This document shows positions 45,323-55,679 of a DNA stretch of 64,000 nt, piece after piece. This stretch comes from Phenylobacterium sp. J426. Lineage in GTDB: Bacteria; Pseudomonadota; Alphaproteobacteria; Caulobacterales; Caulobacteraceae. Under the pieces are notes generated by a model, which ran no database searches, was not told the origin of the DNA, and was given only the letters and a program-made list of their open reading frames with translations. Where the stretch lies: the NCBI RefSeq assembly GCF_024699945.1, contig NZ_JAJOMY010000003.1, forward strand, positions 83,450 to 147,449, in the 5' to 3' direction. The stretch's first letter is position 1. Each line of letters opens with the position of its first letter. The position numbers were made by a program, and so were the translations under genes.

Positions 45323-46616
45323 CAGCGACGCTCCGCGTTCGAGGTTGAAGACGAGATCCCAGCGTGGCGGCCGGTGAGACGGTCCAGGGCGGCCCGCTCG
45401 ACGTGGTACTGCCGCAGCACGCTGACGCGCCGAGCCCTGGCCTCGGCCAAAGCTCGCTCGGCCTCGGTCACATCGAGGTACTGGAACCCTCCGCGGTTGA
45501 AGCCTTCACGCACCTGCTCGACCGACCTGATGGCAGGTGGGATGACTTCCGCCCGGATGCGTTCCGCCTCGGCCGCGGCCGCCGAAATACGTACGGTCAG
45601 CTGAGCGATCTCGCGCTCTCGCGTCAGACGAGCCGCGGCGATGTCCGCCTCAGCAGCCGTTCGCTCGGCCTGGGCGCGCTCGATAGCCGCCCGATTGGTG
45701 TCGTTGCGCCGCAGCGGGATTGTTCCGCCCACCACAAAGGCCACGTTCGCGCCATCGCCCAAGTAGCGGACTCCAGCGCGTAGAGTTGGATCAGGCACAG
45801 CGCGCGCCTGCTCCACCCGGATATTGGCGAGCGCAATATTCCGCTCGGCTTCAAGCAGGGCGAAGTCCGGCGTGGTGAACATGGAAGGAACGACGGGAGC
45901 TTTGGCGTCGAAGAATGGCTCTAAAGCCAGACGGAAGTCAGGCTGGCCGCTCCAGAACCGTGCAAGCGCCGCCCGAGCGTTGTGGGCGCGGTCCCGAGCC
46001 TGATCGCGTGCGATCTCCGCCTGAGCCGTCATCATGTCGGCGCGCGAGCCGGCGAAGAGCGGATCGCGGGCGCTCTTCACGCGCCGGTCGATGTCCGCCT
46101 GGGCTTGGCGAGCGGCGATGAGCCTGGCCTCGGTGATCAAAAGCTCCGCTTCGGCCGCCGCCGCCTCTGCGTAAGCGACCTGCACGTCACGAAGGACGTC
46201 CAGTGTGCGGACTTGGCGTCGCAGCCGCGCGGCCTCGATCTCAGCCCGCGCGCGTCCCGTCCGGGCCTCGCGCTTCCCCCGCGCTCAAGCGTCTGCTGAT
46301 AGCTGAGCGTCGCCTCGGTGCGATCCAGGAGTGAATAGGCGCCGGTGCCCGCGAAATTCTCCAGGTCCAAACCGAGGGTGGGATTCGGCCTCACCCCCGC
46401 TTGCCGCAGATTAGCTTCGGCGGCCGCCAAGCGGGCCTCGGAGCCGGCAATGGTCGGATCAGCCGCGAAAGCCCTGGCGAGCGCCTCCGACAGGCTGAGA
46501 GCGGGCGGCTCGGCTTGCGCTCGCGCGGCAGCGGGCGCGCTGAGGCCTAGGATGAGGGTGGCGGCGAACGCCAGCCCAAGCCGCGAGCTCGCGCGACGTT
46601 GGAATCTGAATGACAT
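45322..46616 (-). CDS. czcC: Outer-membrane efflux channel (CzcC/TolC family), one frameshift
   Basis: About 430 residues. The signal peptide LGLAFAATLILGLSAPAAARA is followed by the first TolC repeat (SLSEALARAFAADPTIAGSE, LRQAGVRPNPTLGLDLENFA). A shift at C5 (46276-46280) leads to VAYAEAAAAEAELLITEARL and the second repeat (LEAERNIALANIRVEQARAV; VREGFNRGGFQYLDVTEAER). It is first of the efflux operon and forms the outer-membrane exit duct. The homopolymer position favours a sequencing indel. Confidence 0.88.
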
Positions 46617-46670
46617 CTGTCTCTCGAAGCATGGGGGATCAGGCGCGCGCGGCCTGATCGCCGCGCTATG

Positions 46671-47091
46671 TCAGGCGAAGACTTCGAGAGGCATCTTGGG
46701 AGGGCGTTCTAGCCCAAAGATCATGCCGGCGGCCGGCGGAGCGTCATTTGGCGCACGGAGCACCAGGGACTGGCCTTCGACCGCCGGCACAGCGTCCGCT
46801 CGAGGAAGCAGGGGAGACCTGGGGCCCGTCGCTGTGGTGATGATGGGCCGGGGCGTCTCCAGCGCCATCAGCCGGAGCCTCGGCCTGCGGTTCGTGGTCG
46901 TGATCGGCGCCGTGATCGTCTTGGTCGAAGTATACCTGACCGGCCAGGGAGACGGCCGGATGGTCTATCGACAAGCTGTGCTGGGCTTGGTCCAGGGTCG
47001 CGATCGGCGCCTGAGAGACAAGCACGGCCGTCAACGCCACGCAAAGCGTAGCGAGGAACGTCCTTAGCTTTCTGGCTCGCAGCGCTACCAC
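46671..47091 (-). CDS. His-rich small periplasmic protein of the metal operon, one frameshift
   Basis: From ATG 47091 the signal-anchor FLATLCVALTAVLVSQAPIA leads to a His/Asp-rich segment (FDQDDHGADHDHEPQAEAPA, APAHHHHSDGPQVSP). A shift near 46815 moves to VPAVEGQSLVLRAPNDAPPA and the C-terminal LERPPKMPLEVFA. Small His-rich proteins of this kind sit just ahead of czcC in many metal-resistance operons and probably bind or sense metal. It lies 54 bases upstream of czcC on the same strand. Confidence 0.72.
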
Positions 47092-47439
47092 TCAGAACTC
47101 CTGGCAGGCGTTACTAGGTTGCGCAGCCTGCGGGTGCAAGAACAGTGACATGCGACTAGACGCCCATTCTCGGCCACTGATGGTGGAGATCATCAATGAC
47201 GAAAGCATGTACGTGTTCGGACCGCCCGACGGCCCGGGAATCCTCACGCCAATGAGGATGGTCAGAGGGCAGTTCGGTGTGAGTATGCGCGAGCTGATCG
47301 GGATCGCGCGCCGGCCATACCTTCAGACCAATGACCACCCCGGCGAGCCAGATTAGAGCCAGCGCCACGAGGTCGCGGACATACCCAGCGCCGCGCCGAG
47401 GCCGCCGGCGACTGTAGGTCAACAGCCAGCAGGCCGGTA

Positions 47440-47542
47440 CGCCCGTGAGCGTGCTGACAACGGCGCCTATAAGATCGTCTGGTCTGCCGCCTCGGCCGAC
47501 GGCCACAAGATGACCGGCGAAGGGGCCTTCAAGGTCGGCTGA
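47440..47542 (+). pseudogene. copC: C-terminal remnant of CopC
   Basis: The frame ends GAYKIVWSAASADGHKMTGE then GAFKVG and TGA, which is the conserved last beta strand of the periplasmic copper protein CopC (the DGH motif). Upstream the frame is lost, so only about 30 residues remain. It is followed immediately by copD. Confidence 0.65.
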
Positions 47543-47543
47543 C

Positions 47544-48054
47544 GTGCTCGAGCCTGCGGTGATCGTCCTCAGGCTGGTGCAGTACGCGGGAGCGATGTTC
47601 CTCATGGGATCGTCGCTCTTCTTTATCTATGCCCTCCCCTCCGCAGGTCCCGGCTCCCGCCGCGGAGGCGCCCTGGGCCCGCAGGCTGCTGGCGAGCGCC
47701 GGCGCGCTGCTGGCGCTCGCGACGCTGCTGTGGATCGCCGCCCAGGCCAGCGTGCTGGCCGGATCGATGGTGGAAGGCCTTAAACCCGAAGCGCTCGGCG
47801 CGGTGATGACGAGCAAGGATCTCGGCAAGGCGGGAATTCTCCGGGCGGGCGTCGCCTTCCTGGCCGCAATACTGGCCATGATGCTGAGGCCGGCGCGCGC
47901 CAGTTGGGTCGTCGCGGCCGCGCTTGGGACCGTCGCGACCGCGACCTTCGCCTGGATGGGTCATGGCGCGGCCACGGAGGGGCCACGCATGTCCAAGATC
48001 TATGACCACCCCGCCCCGTTGCACCTGGGCTGGAACCTACAAGAGAGAAACTAG
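47544..48054 (+). pseudogene. copD: N-terminal part of the copper transport membrane protein CopD
   Basis: GTG 47544 begins LEPAVIVLRLVQYAGAMFLM and GSSLFFIYALP, the first CopD helix. A shift near 47640 leads to further membrane helices (LLASAGALLALATLLWIAAQ, GVAFLAAILAMMLRPARASW, ATFAWMGHGAATEG). After GATEG the frame ends abruptly with unrelated residues at 48054, so the C-terminal half typical of CopD is missing. It overlaps the end of the convergent TonB receptor gene by four bases. Probably truncated by rearrangement. Confidence 0.7.
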
Positions 48055-50232
48055 AAGCGCGCCGTCAGCCCCACTTTCACTGCTGTCGGCGAGCCCGGGG
48101 TGATATTGTTGTTGCTGTTGGCGTAGAGGAAGTAGCGCTTGTCCAGCAGATTCTCGACGTTCACCTGGGCCGTGATCTGGTCGGTGACGTCATAGAACAC
48201 AGCCGCATCTAGACGGGTGAACCCGGGCATCACCACCAGATTGTCCGTCGAGGCGTAGCGCTTGCCTTGGTAGATCGCCCCGAGCGCGACACCCAGTTTC
48301 GGCGTCACCTCGTACCGGCTCCAAAGTGAGGCGCTGTGCTTGGGCATGTTCGGCAGGTTGTTACCGGCCCGGACGGTGCCCGAGACGTTGTCGAGGAACT
48401 CGCCGTTGGACAGGGTGTAAGCCGCGACGAAGCTCAGCTGCTCATTCAATTCGCCCGCCGCGCTCAGCTCCACGCCTCGCGTGCGCTGCTTGCCGATCGG
48501 CACGGTGGGCGACGCCGCATTGCTGGGATCGGAGAGCGCCAGCACGTTATCGCGGTCCAGCTGGAAGACCGCCGCAGTTACATTGAAAGACGGGTTGATG
48601 TCCCACTTCGCGCCGAGCTCGTAGTTCTGGAATGTCTCGGGATCTAGGTTTTGATTGCTGATCGATAGGCTGGTGAGCTGGTCGCCGCCACGCGGCTGGT
48701 AGGTCTTCGAATAGCCGGCATAGATCGATGCGTTCTGCACCGGCTTCCAGATCACCCCCACTCGCGGGGACCAGAGCGTGTCGGTCACATCGAATTGCCG
48801 CTGCTGCCCGGCCGGGAAGCCAACCACGCGCCGGTCGGTCACGCGCGTGCGGAAGTCCTCGTAGCGAACGCCCAGCACCAATTTGAGGGCCTCGGTGAGG
48901 CCGATCTGGTCCTGGACGTAGCCGGCCTTGACCGTCGCGACACCCTTGTTGTCGCCGCTCGACGCAGTCTGCGTCCACGTCAAGGGAAGCCGGACGTTAG
49001 AGGCGGAGATCGGCACGGTGACCGAGGCGGCGTTGCCGGCGAAGCGCCCTTCGAAGCGACGGTTATCGGTGATCTGGTGCCCGTATTCCGCACCGGCCAG
49101 CACCAGGTGTTCGATCGTCCCGGTGTTGAACGTCAGGGTCAGATCGGTCTGGCTGATGAAGTTCTTGCGCTCCATCGCGTTGTTGTAGGCCGAAAGGGAC
49201 ACCGTCGTCTGGGCGGCGTTCACTTCGCCCGGGAAAACGTTTTGGTAGAATTTGTCATAGTTCGCCCAGCGCGTGCGATTTCTGATCGACACGTTGCCGC
49301 TGAACCTGTGCTCGATGAAGATGTTCGCCGCGTCGGTGTCGGTCCACGTGGGGCTGTTGGATGGATCGCCGAAGAACTGGCCCCGCGGAGTCTTCAGCGG
49401 TTTGGTCACCGCCAGGCCGGCCCCGCGGAACTGCGCAGGCACACCACGATCGGCGATGCGGTTGTCTTCGAAATGCTCATAACCGATCTGCACCTCGGTG
49501 GCGTCGCCGAGCCGGAACGACCCCGTCGGATTTACACCCCAGCGCTCATAGTTGACTCCGTCACGATAGCTACCGCTGTCCTGATAGACGCCAATGATAC
49601 GGACAGCCACGCGGTCATTCACGGGAAGTCCAAGGTCGCCGCTGATCTAGCTTGTGGTCGTAGCCGCCCGCTTCGAGGCGGAGCTCGCGAACGGACTGCC
49701 AGCCGGCGACCTTCGTCACCCGATTGACGACGCCGCCGATGCCGCCGCGCCCGAAGATCATCGCGTTGGGACCCCTGAAGATCTCGAGCCTTTCGATGTT
49801 GTAGAGATCGCGATAGGTCTGGACGTCATCGCGCACGCCATCGACGAAGAAGTCGCCCGTGGTGGCATTGCCGCGGAACACCAGAGTCTCCCGGTTGCCC
49901 TCCCCTTGCGCTGAGAAGACGCCCGGAACGTATCGGATCGCCTCGCCGATATTGCCCGCCGCCTGGTCGTTGATCTGTTTGATCGAGACGACGGTGACAG
50001 CCTGCGGAACGTCGATCAGCGCGGTGTCCGTCCGTGTCCCCGTGGTGCTTCCCGTCACCTTGTAGCTGGTCTTGGATTCCTGCTCGCGGGCTTGAGCGGT
50101 CACCGTGACACCGCTGAGGGTATTTGCGTCAGAGGCCGCGTCGGCCTGCGCCACCCCGGTCCAACAGACTGCCGACGTCGCCGCCAGCAGAGCCACACGC
50201 CGATGACCCCGCCCCTCCGCCACTCCACTCAT
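48051..50232 (-). CDS. TonB-dependent siderophore receptor, one frameshift
   Basis: About 725 residues. The signal peptide is VALLAATSAVCWTGVAQADA. TonB-box and plug motifs are LSGVTVTAQAREQESKTSYK, DVPQAVTVVSIKQINDQ and RGPNAMIFGRGGIGGVVNRV, which mark the FhuA/Fiu-like siderophore class. A shift near 49635 joins the 22-strand barrel, which has FVAAYTLSNGEFLDNV and ends with LLDKRYFLYANSNNNIT and a terminal Phe (GLTARF). It imports a ferric siderophore with TonB energy. The FTR1 permease downstream on the other strand fits an iron-uptake region. Confidence 0.9.
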
Positions 50233-51117
50233 AGCCGATCCCCCGCGCTCAATTGCGACTGCGAATAGTTCTCAATCGTACCCTGCGGAGCTAGTCAAGC
50301 GTGAATGTAGCTGGAGAGGTCGGGGCGCACGGCTGGTAGTTCGAGCCGCGCCCCCACAGGCGCGCCGGGTGAGCGTCCAGATGTCAAATCCGCACGATGA
50401 TGCCTCGGCATCGCAGGTAGGCCGCCACGCTCCAGGTGAAGCCAACCAAGCCAACGAAGGACAATACAACCGCGAGCAGGGTCTCAGCGCCGGAGCGGGG
50501 GCCGGCCAAAAGCAGACGCGCGGCGGCCGCGGTCATAGCGGTAAGCACGAGCGAATGGAGGATACCAGGACACCCCGCCGCCGGCGAAGCGCACGTCGAA
50601 GGCGCCGAGGCGTCGTGACCAGCCGGCTCACATGTTCGGACTGGACTGAGCTACGTGCTCGCGCGCCTGCCGGCGCGCTCGAACAAGCTTTCGGCGGATC
50701 GCCCGTGCGCCGGCCGGCCGGGCGGGGCGGTCGCTGCGCTAGCTGAGGGCTGCGCGCCTGCCCTTCGGCCGGCCTCTAGTCGGCGAACTCAGCGACATCT
50801 CTAACCGGCGTAGACATTTTGATTGTAGCCGCAAAGTGCAACTGTCAGTGCCGCGCGATAAGAGACACCCGCCTGCGCTCAAGCTTGTGGAAGGTGACGC
50901 GATAGATGCCGGCCAGGCCATCAGGATGGCCGTGTGATGACTGAACTGGCGCCTTGGATCGCGGCTTCCGACCGGTCGGTGTTCGTGGCGACCGGGCCGA
51001 TGTTATGCAGCGCCGAAGGATCCGATGGCTGGGCCGCAAGAACCTTTCGGCTGCGTTTTTCCCAGCTCGCGGGAGCGCTCTTGATTCTCAAGCGACTTGA
51101 GCATGTATCTTGTTGTT
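50233..51117. other. Intergenic, one doubtful small membrane ORF
   Basis: The stretch between two iron-uptake genes. Apart from the small hydrophobic frame at 50384-50536, and the palindrome just to the right, I find nothing supported. Confidence 0.35.
50384..50536 (-). CDS. Possible small membrane protein upstream of the siderophore receptor
   Basis: A 50-residue frame with one strong hydrophobic helix (LLAVVLSFVGLVGFTWSVAA) ending CRGIIVRI. The frame stays open upstream of the ATG, so it may be the end of a longer broken membrane gene. No Shine-Dalgarno is seen. It precedes the TonB receptor on the same strand, where small membrane helpers are common. Confidence 0.3.
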   Translation of the reverse strand: MTAAAARLLLAGPRSGAETLLAVVLSFVGLVGFTWSVAAYLRCRGIIVRI

Positions 51118-51130
51118 GAGATTTATTCTC
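51118..51130. promoter_or_regulatory. Palindromic operator candidate upstream of the iron permease
   Basis: GAGATTTATTCTC is nearly self-complementary (reverse complement GAGAATAAATCTC) and lies 21 bases before the permease start in an AT-rich patch. The position and form suit an iron-responsive Fur/Irr/RirA-type site, but I did not match it to a consensus. Confidence 0.4.
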
Positions 51131-51151
51131 ATGAATCCCCAGGACACTTCG

Positions 51152-53093
51152 ATGTTGGCGCTCGCACGCCTCCTTCTTGCAGTTGCCTTTGTCGGAACCG
51201 CCCAACTACCCGACACCGTCATGGCACAGAACGCGCCCCCCTTCGGCGGAGGTCGCTTGGCGCCTCTTGGACTATATCGCCGTGGATTACCCGGGCGCAG
51301 TCTCCAAGGGCAGCATCATCAGCGAGGCCGAGTATGCGGAGATGCGGGAATTCTCCGCCTCCGTACGCAGCCGTATTGTGACCCTGCCGGCCAGTCCCGC
51401 TAAGCCGCAGCTCCTTGCGGAGGCAAACGCGCTCGTTGCATCGGTCGATCAACGGGCCGAGCCTGCGGACGTGGCGCGACGAGCCCGACCCTCGCGACGG
51501 ATCTCCTGAAGGCCTACCCCGTGCCGCTCGCGCCGCAGGAGGCGCCAGACCTCACAAAGGGCGCGGCCCTGTACGCCGAGCAGTGCGCGTCCTGCCATGG
51601 CGCCGCCGGTAGGGGTGACGGCCCGAACGCGAAAGAGCTTGAGCCGCCGCCAATCGCCTTCACCGACGTGGCGCGCGCAAAGGAGCGGAGTCTCTTCGGC
51701 CTCTACCAGGTGATCGGACAGGGGCTCGACGGCACGGCCATGGCGAGCTTCGCCCACCTCCCGTCTGAAGACCGCTGGGCCGTCGCCTACTATGTGGGGA
51801 GCTTTGCCTACTCGCGAGACGACGAGCGCGCCGGCGAGCAGGCTTGGCGCGCCGAGCCGCAGTTGCCAGCCGTAGTCCCCGACCTGCAAGTCCTGACCCA
51901 GACCACGCCTGCAGCATTGGCCGCTCGCGTGGGCGAGCCGCAGGCCACCCAGCTCATGGCTTATTTGCGCCGCCATCCCGAGGCTGTAGCGCCCAAGTCG
52001 AATGGCGGGCTGGACGTCGCGCGCCGCAAACTCGCCGACAGCCTGGCGGCCTACCAGGCGGGCGACCGCAAGCGGGCAGAGGAGCTGTCGCTGTCCGCCT
52101 ATCTTGACGGATTCGAGCCTGTCGAACCTCTGCTTCGGGTGCGCGACGGCGCTCCTGATGGCCAAAGTCGAGGCGACAATGGGCGAGCTCCGGGCGAGCC
52201 TTGCCCGCGGCGCGCCGTCGGCCGAAGTGACCGCGCAGGTCGGTGAGCTCAACGCATTGTTCGATAAGGCCGCTGGCGCGCTCGCCCCAGAGCAAGCCAG
52301 CGCCGCCTCGAGCTTCCTCGGCGCCTTCACCATTCTGTTGCGCGAAGGAGTCGAGGCGCTTCTGATCGTGATCGCGATGATCGCCTTCCTGCGCAAGACC
52401 GAGCGTCAGGATGTGCTGCCCTATGTCCATGGCGGCTGGATCGCCGCACTTGCGGCAGGGGGACTTACCTGGGCGGCGGCGACCTACCTCATCTCGATCA
52501 GCGGGGCGAGCCGTGAACTCACCGAGGGCTTCGGCTCGCTGGTCTCCGCGATCGTGCTAATCTCGGTGGGCGTGTGGATGCATGGAAAGGCGCAGGCGGG
52601 CGCGTGGCAGGCCTATATTCGCGACAAGCTGTCTTCGGCGCTCTCGAAGCGGTCGGCCTGGTTCCTGTTCCTGCTGGCCTTCGTCGTCGTCTACCGGGAA
52701 GTGTTCGAGACCATCCTCTTCTACGCCGCCCTTTGGAGCCAGGGAGGTCAGCTCGCGATGGTGTCAGGGGCGAGCCTGGCGGTCATCTGTCTGGCGGGGA
52801 TCGCCTGGGCGCTGCTGAGCTATAGCAAGCGCCTGCCCATCGCGCAGTTCTTCTCCTATAGCTCGGTCCTCATCGCCGTGCTGGCCGTGGTGCTCGCAGG
52901 GAAAGGCGTGGCGGGACTGCAGGAGGCTGGGATACTGGGCGTGCGCCCCCTTCCCCACCTGCCTCGAATCGAGGTGCTCGGCGTGTTCCCGACCTGGGAA
53001 GGGCTCCTGGCTCAGATTCTGACGCTGACCGCGGTCCTGGTCGGCTTCCGGGCGGCGGGGCCGGCGGGCCCAGGAGCCGCGGCGCGGGCCTAG
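51152..53093 (+). CDS. Cytochrome c-FTR1 iron permease fusion, several frameshifts
   Basis: Four frames follow in order. The signal peptide (MLALARLLLAVAFVGTAQLP) comes first, then a helical periplasmic segment (LLDYIAVDYPGAVSKGSIIS). A class I cytochrome c has the haem motif CASCHG in KGAALYAEQCASCHGAAGRG. The FTR1 permease carries both REXXE iron motifs, LREGVEALL and YREVFETIL. Shifts lie near 51240, 51475 and 52140. The start at 51152 has AGGA upstream. It would oxidise or handle Fe(II) and move iron across the inner membrane, complementing the siderophore receptor next to it. Confidence 0.85.
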
Positions 53094-53150
53094 GGACGTT
53101 GGCCACCGTGAGGCGGCCGGATCAGAGCAGAAGCAGTCGGAGGCTTCTGG

Positions 53151-53648
53151 CTAAAGGCGCTTTAGAATGGCCTTCATCTGCGCGATTTCGCGCTTCTGGG
53201 ACTCCACGATCCCACTAGGGCCGAAGCACAGTTGACGGATCTCAGCGTCCTTGATCGACGCCTGGCCGCACATCAAAATCGCGCCGGAGTGGTGGGGTAT
53301 CATGGAGCGAACGAACTGTCGGTCGCCGACAAACCCTTGGGCGCGAATTCCTGCCAACGAAAGAACGAATACGGCGGCAAAGACGACGTATAGGCCAACA
53401 TTGAGTTTGGTGTTGCGATACATCGACTTCATCGTCAGCAGCATCACTGCGGCCATCGGCGCCCACATCACCAGCGCCATGTAGAAGAAGTTGATGTTCT
53501 GGACGAACTCTCCCCAGCTCGAGATCATCGCGAACATTGCAATATACATGATGACGAGGCTCAAGGCGAGATTGAGCGCGAGCATCATATAGTGATGCTG
53601 TATCATCTGGCGATCCATTGATCCTTCGATCTTATGTTCTGTCCGCAC
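53151..53648 (-). CDS. DUF305-type membrane protein
   Basis: A 165-residue protein with three transmembrane segments (MLALNLALSLVIMYIAMFAM, FYMALVMWAPMAAVMLLTM, VGLYVVFAAVFVLSLAGI). They are followed by a DUF305-like tail with RSMIPHHSGAILMC and later ESQKREIAQMKAILKRL. The HH and MC residues could bind metal, and relatives are frequent in copper- or iron-related clusters. It converges with the FTR1 gene. The ATG at 53648 or at 53618 could be used. Confidence 0.8.
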   Translation of the reverse strand: MRTEHKIEGSMDRQMIQHHYMMLALNLALSLVIMYIAMFAMISSWGEFVQNINFFYMALVMWAPMAAVMLLTMKSMYRNTKLNVGLYVVFAAVFVLSLAGIRAQGFVGDRQFVRSMIPHHSGAILMCGQASIKDAEIRQLCFGPSGIVESQKREIAQMKAILKRL

Positions 53649-53871
53649 GTCCCTCTCCTATCGCGCTCAATTTCTAGATTGTGGCTTCGCCGTAGATGTG
53701 CGGCTACAACGCGGCATTATCGGAAGAGTTCAATCACAAGGCCCAGCTTTGGACTCCACACGCGCACGTGGTGGCAAAGGGATCGTCGGAAGAGTTGCGA
53801 TCGCAGGCTCTAATCGATCGCGATCGGCTGTACGCCGATGAGGTCGACAACAAGCGGCGATCGTAGGCAGC

Positions 53872-54363
53872 CTATGTCAGCCTGGCCAGTGCGCGGTTCT
53901 CAGCACGTATGCGCACCCAAAGCATGGCGGCGTTCAAGGCGGAGAATATCAGGGCGTAGGTCGGCAAGCCGAAGGCGATCGGCAGCACCGCAATCTCGGC
54001 GACAACGACGGCATAGTTCGGGTGGGACAGGACGCGATAGGGTCCGCGCCTCACCAGGGGTGCGCCGGGAAGTACAATGATCCGGGTGGTCCAGCGATCT
54101 CCCAGCGTTGCGATGACCCAGATCCGCAACAGTTGCAGGAGCAAGAAGAGGCTCAGCCAAAGCGGCGCGACCGGCCGGTCCCAGGCCATCATCCAAAGAC
54201 CGATCAGCCAGGCGGCGTGCAAGGAGACCACGATAGGATAGTGACCAGACCCCATCTCGACGCCGCCTCTGGCCAGGAGCCTTGCGGAGTTCCGGCGGGC
54301 AAGGAGAAGCTCGGCGATCCGTTGCAGGGTCACGAGGGCCAGGACCGTGACGGACAGGGTCAC
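53872..54363 (-). CDS. Isoprenylcysteine carboxyl methyltransferase-like membrane enzyme
   Basis: A 163-residue membrane protein with four or five helices and the ICMT-family core LVRRGPYRVLSHPNYAVVVAE, where RxPxxxSHPNY contacts SAM. In polyketide clusters such proteins O-methylate phenolic products. Its ATG overlaps the stop of the type III polyketide synthase by four bases, so it is the second gene of that operon and the likely tailoring enzyme. Confidence 0.85.
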   Translation of the reverse strand: MTLSVTVLALVTLQRIAELLLARRNSARLLARGGVEMGSGHYPIVVSLHAAWLIGLWMMAWDRPVAPLWLSLFLLLQLLRIWVIATLGDRWTTRIIVLPGAPLVRRGPYRVLSHPNYAVVVAEIAVLPIAFGLPTYALIFSALNAAMLWVRIRAENRALARLT

Positions 54364-55432
54364 GCCGCGCGATCCAGGGTGACGGTGCTCGCGGTGAAGC
54401 CTGGTCCCAACGCCGTGAGAACCGAGCGCGGCGGCATGCCAGAGCGCCGAACGCGGTCGAGGACGAACAGCGCGGTCGGGGCGGACATATTGCCATGGTC
54501 AGCCAAGACCTCGCGTTCTCGATCCAGGCCGCCCTGCGGGATCGACAGCGAAAGCTCCAGCGCCTCGATCACTTTCACGCCGCCGGGATGGCAGATGAAC
54601 CGGTCTATGTCCTCGACCTCTAGATTCTGGCCGCCTAACATCGACGCCATGGCTGGCCGCAGATTGGTTTTGGCGAATGGCGGGATCGCGCGTGCGAAGA
54701 TCACCCCGAGGCCCGTCGGCTCGACCCGCCACCCCATGACATCGAGCGTGGCGGGCCAGGTATGCTCGGCGATCCCAGTCACCTGGGCGAAACCGCCCTC
54801 CCCGGCCCGGACCACGCAGGCTGCAGCGCCATCGCCGAACAGCGCCGTGGCCACGATGTCGGCCTTGCTGAGGTTGTCCAGCCGGAACGCAAGGGAACAA
54901 AGCTCGACGGTGACGAAGAGGACGATGGCGCCTGGAGTCGCCGCCGCGAGTTTGGCGGCCAGAGCAAGACCGGTCGCGCCGCCGGCGCAGCCGAGACCAA
55001 AGACCGGCACACGGGCGGCGTCGGGTCGGAATTTCATGCGCTCCATCGCGCGCGCCTCCAGACTGGGCGTCGCGATCCCCGTAGACGACACCGTGACGAT
55101 GACGTCGACGTCGGGGCCGGCGAGCCCCGCCTCGGCCAGCGCCGCGGAGGCCGCCTGCACGAACAGGTCCGTCGCGCCATCGAGGGTAAGCTTCGGTGCG
55201 TTCGGGCCAGCCCCGGGGCTCGAAGTACCATTCGATCGGCCGGATCACCTGCCGGGTACGAACGCCGGCCGAGGTGAAGACCGGAGCCATACGCTCGAAC
55301 TGCGGAAACTTATCGTAAAACAGGTCTCGCGCCGCCTGCTCCACTTGCGCTTGCGCCAGCGTTAGGCGGGGACGCCGTTGCGAGCGACAAGAGGGCCACG
55401 GGAGGCGGCATGAACTGTGGAATCCTGCGCAT
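54360..55432 (-). CDS. Type III polyketide synthase (chalcone synthase family), two frameshifts
   Basis: About 355 residues from ATG 55432 (MRRIPQFMPPPVALLSLATA). Shifts near 55370 and 55200 connect LTLAQAQVEQAARDLFYDKF and the rest. The catalytic Cys is in VFGLGCAGGATGLALAAK, His in DRFICHPGGVKVIEALEL and Asn in VLADHGNMSAPTALFVLD, the full CHS triad. The end is LGPGFTASTVTLDRAA. With the overlapping methyltransferase it probably makes an alkylresorcinol/pyrone lipid or a small phenolic polyketide; the starter unit cannot be read from sequence. Confidence 0.9.
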
Positions 55433-55679
55433 GACGTCGTCCGACCTCGACGACGGATTAGGCAAACAGATCGCAGCTCGCAGGGTTTCCCGAAGTGACC
55501 GATGATCGCAGACACCGTCTTCGCAAATCGACGCCGGAGGACTGCGCAAAGCAAGCCGTTGCGTAGGCCCAGATTGGAGGGTGGCTCGGCGTTCGAATAC
55601 TCGGTATGGCAACTTTGTTGTGTGGTTCTGAGGGGGAGAAGCCGGTTGTACGTATATCCCTTAGATATGGAGAGGTTTC
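55433..55679. promoter_or_regulatory. Divergent region between polyketide synthase and TonB receptor
   Basis: A 247-bp space that must contain both promoters. AT-rich tracts occur near 55600-55670, just ahead of the receptor (a GGAGAGG Shine-Dalgarno at about 55669). No operator is recognised. Confidence 0.4.

Noticed and set aside
54022..55365. 447-residue plus-strand frame opposite the polyketide synthase
   Set aside because: Antisense of conserved CHS motifs; no signal of its own.
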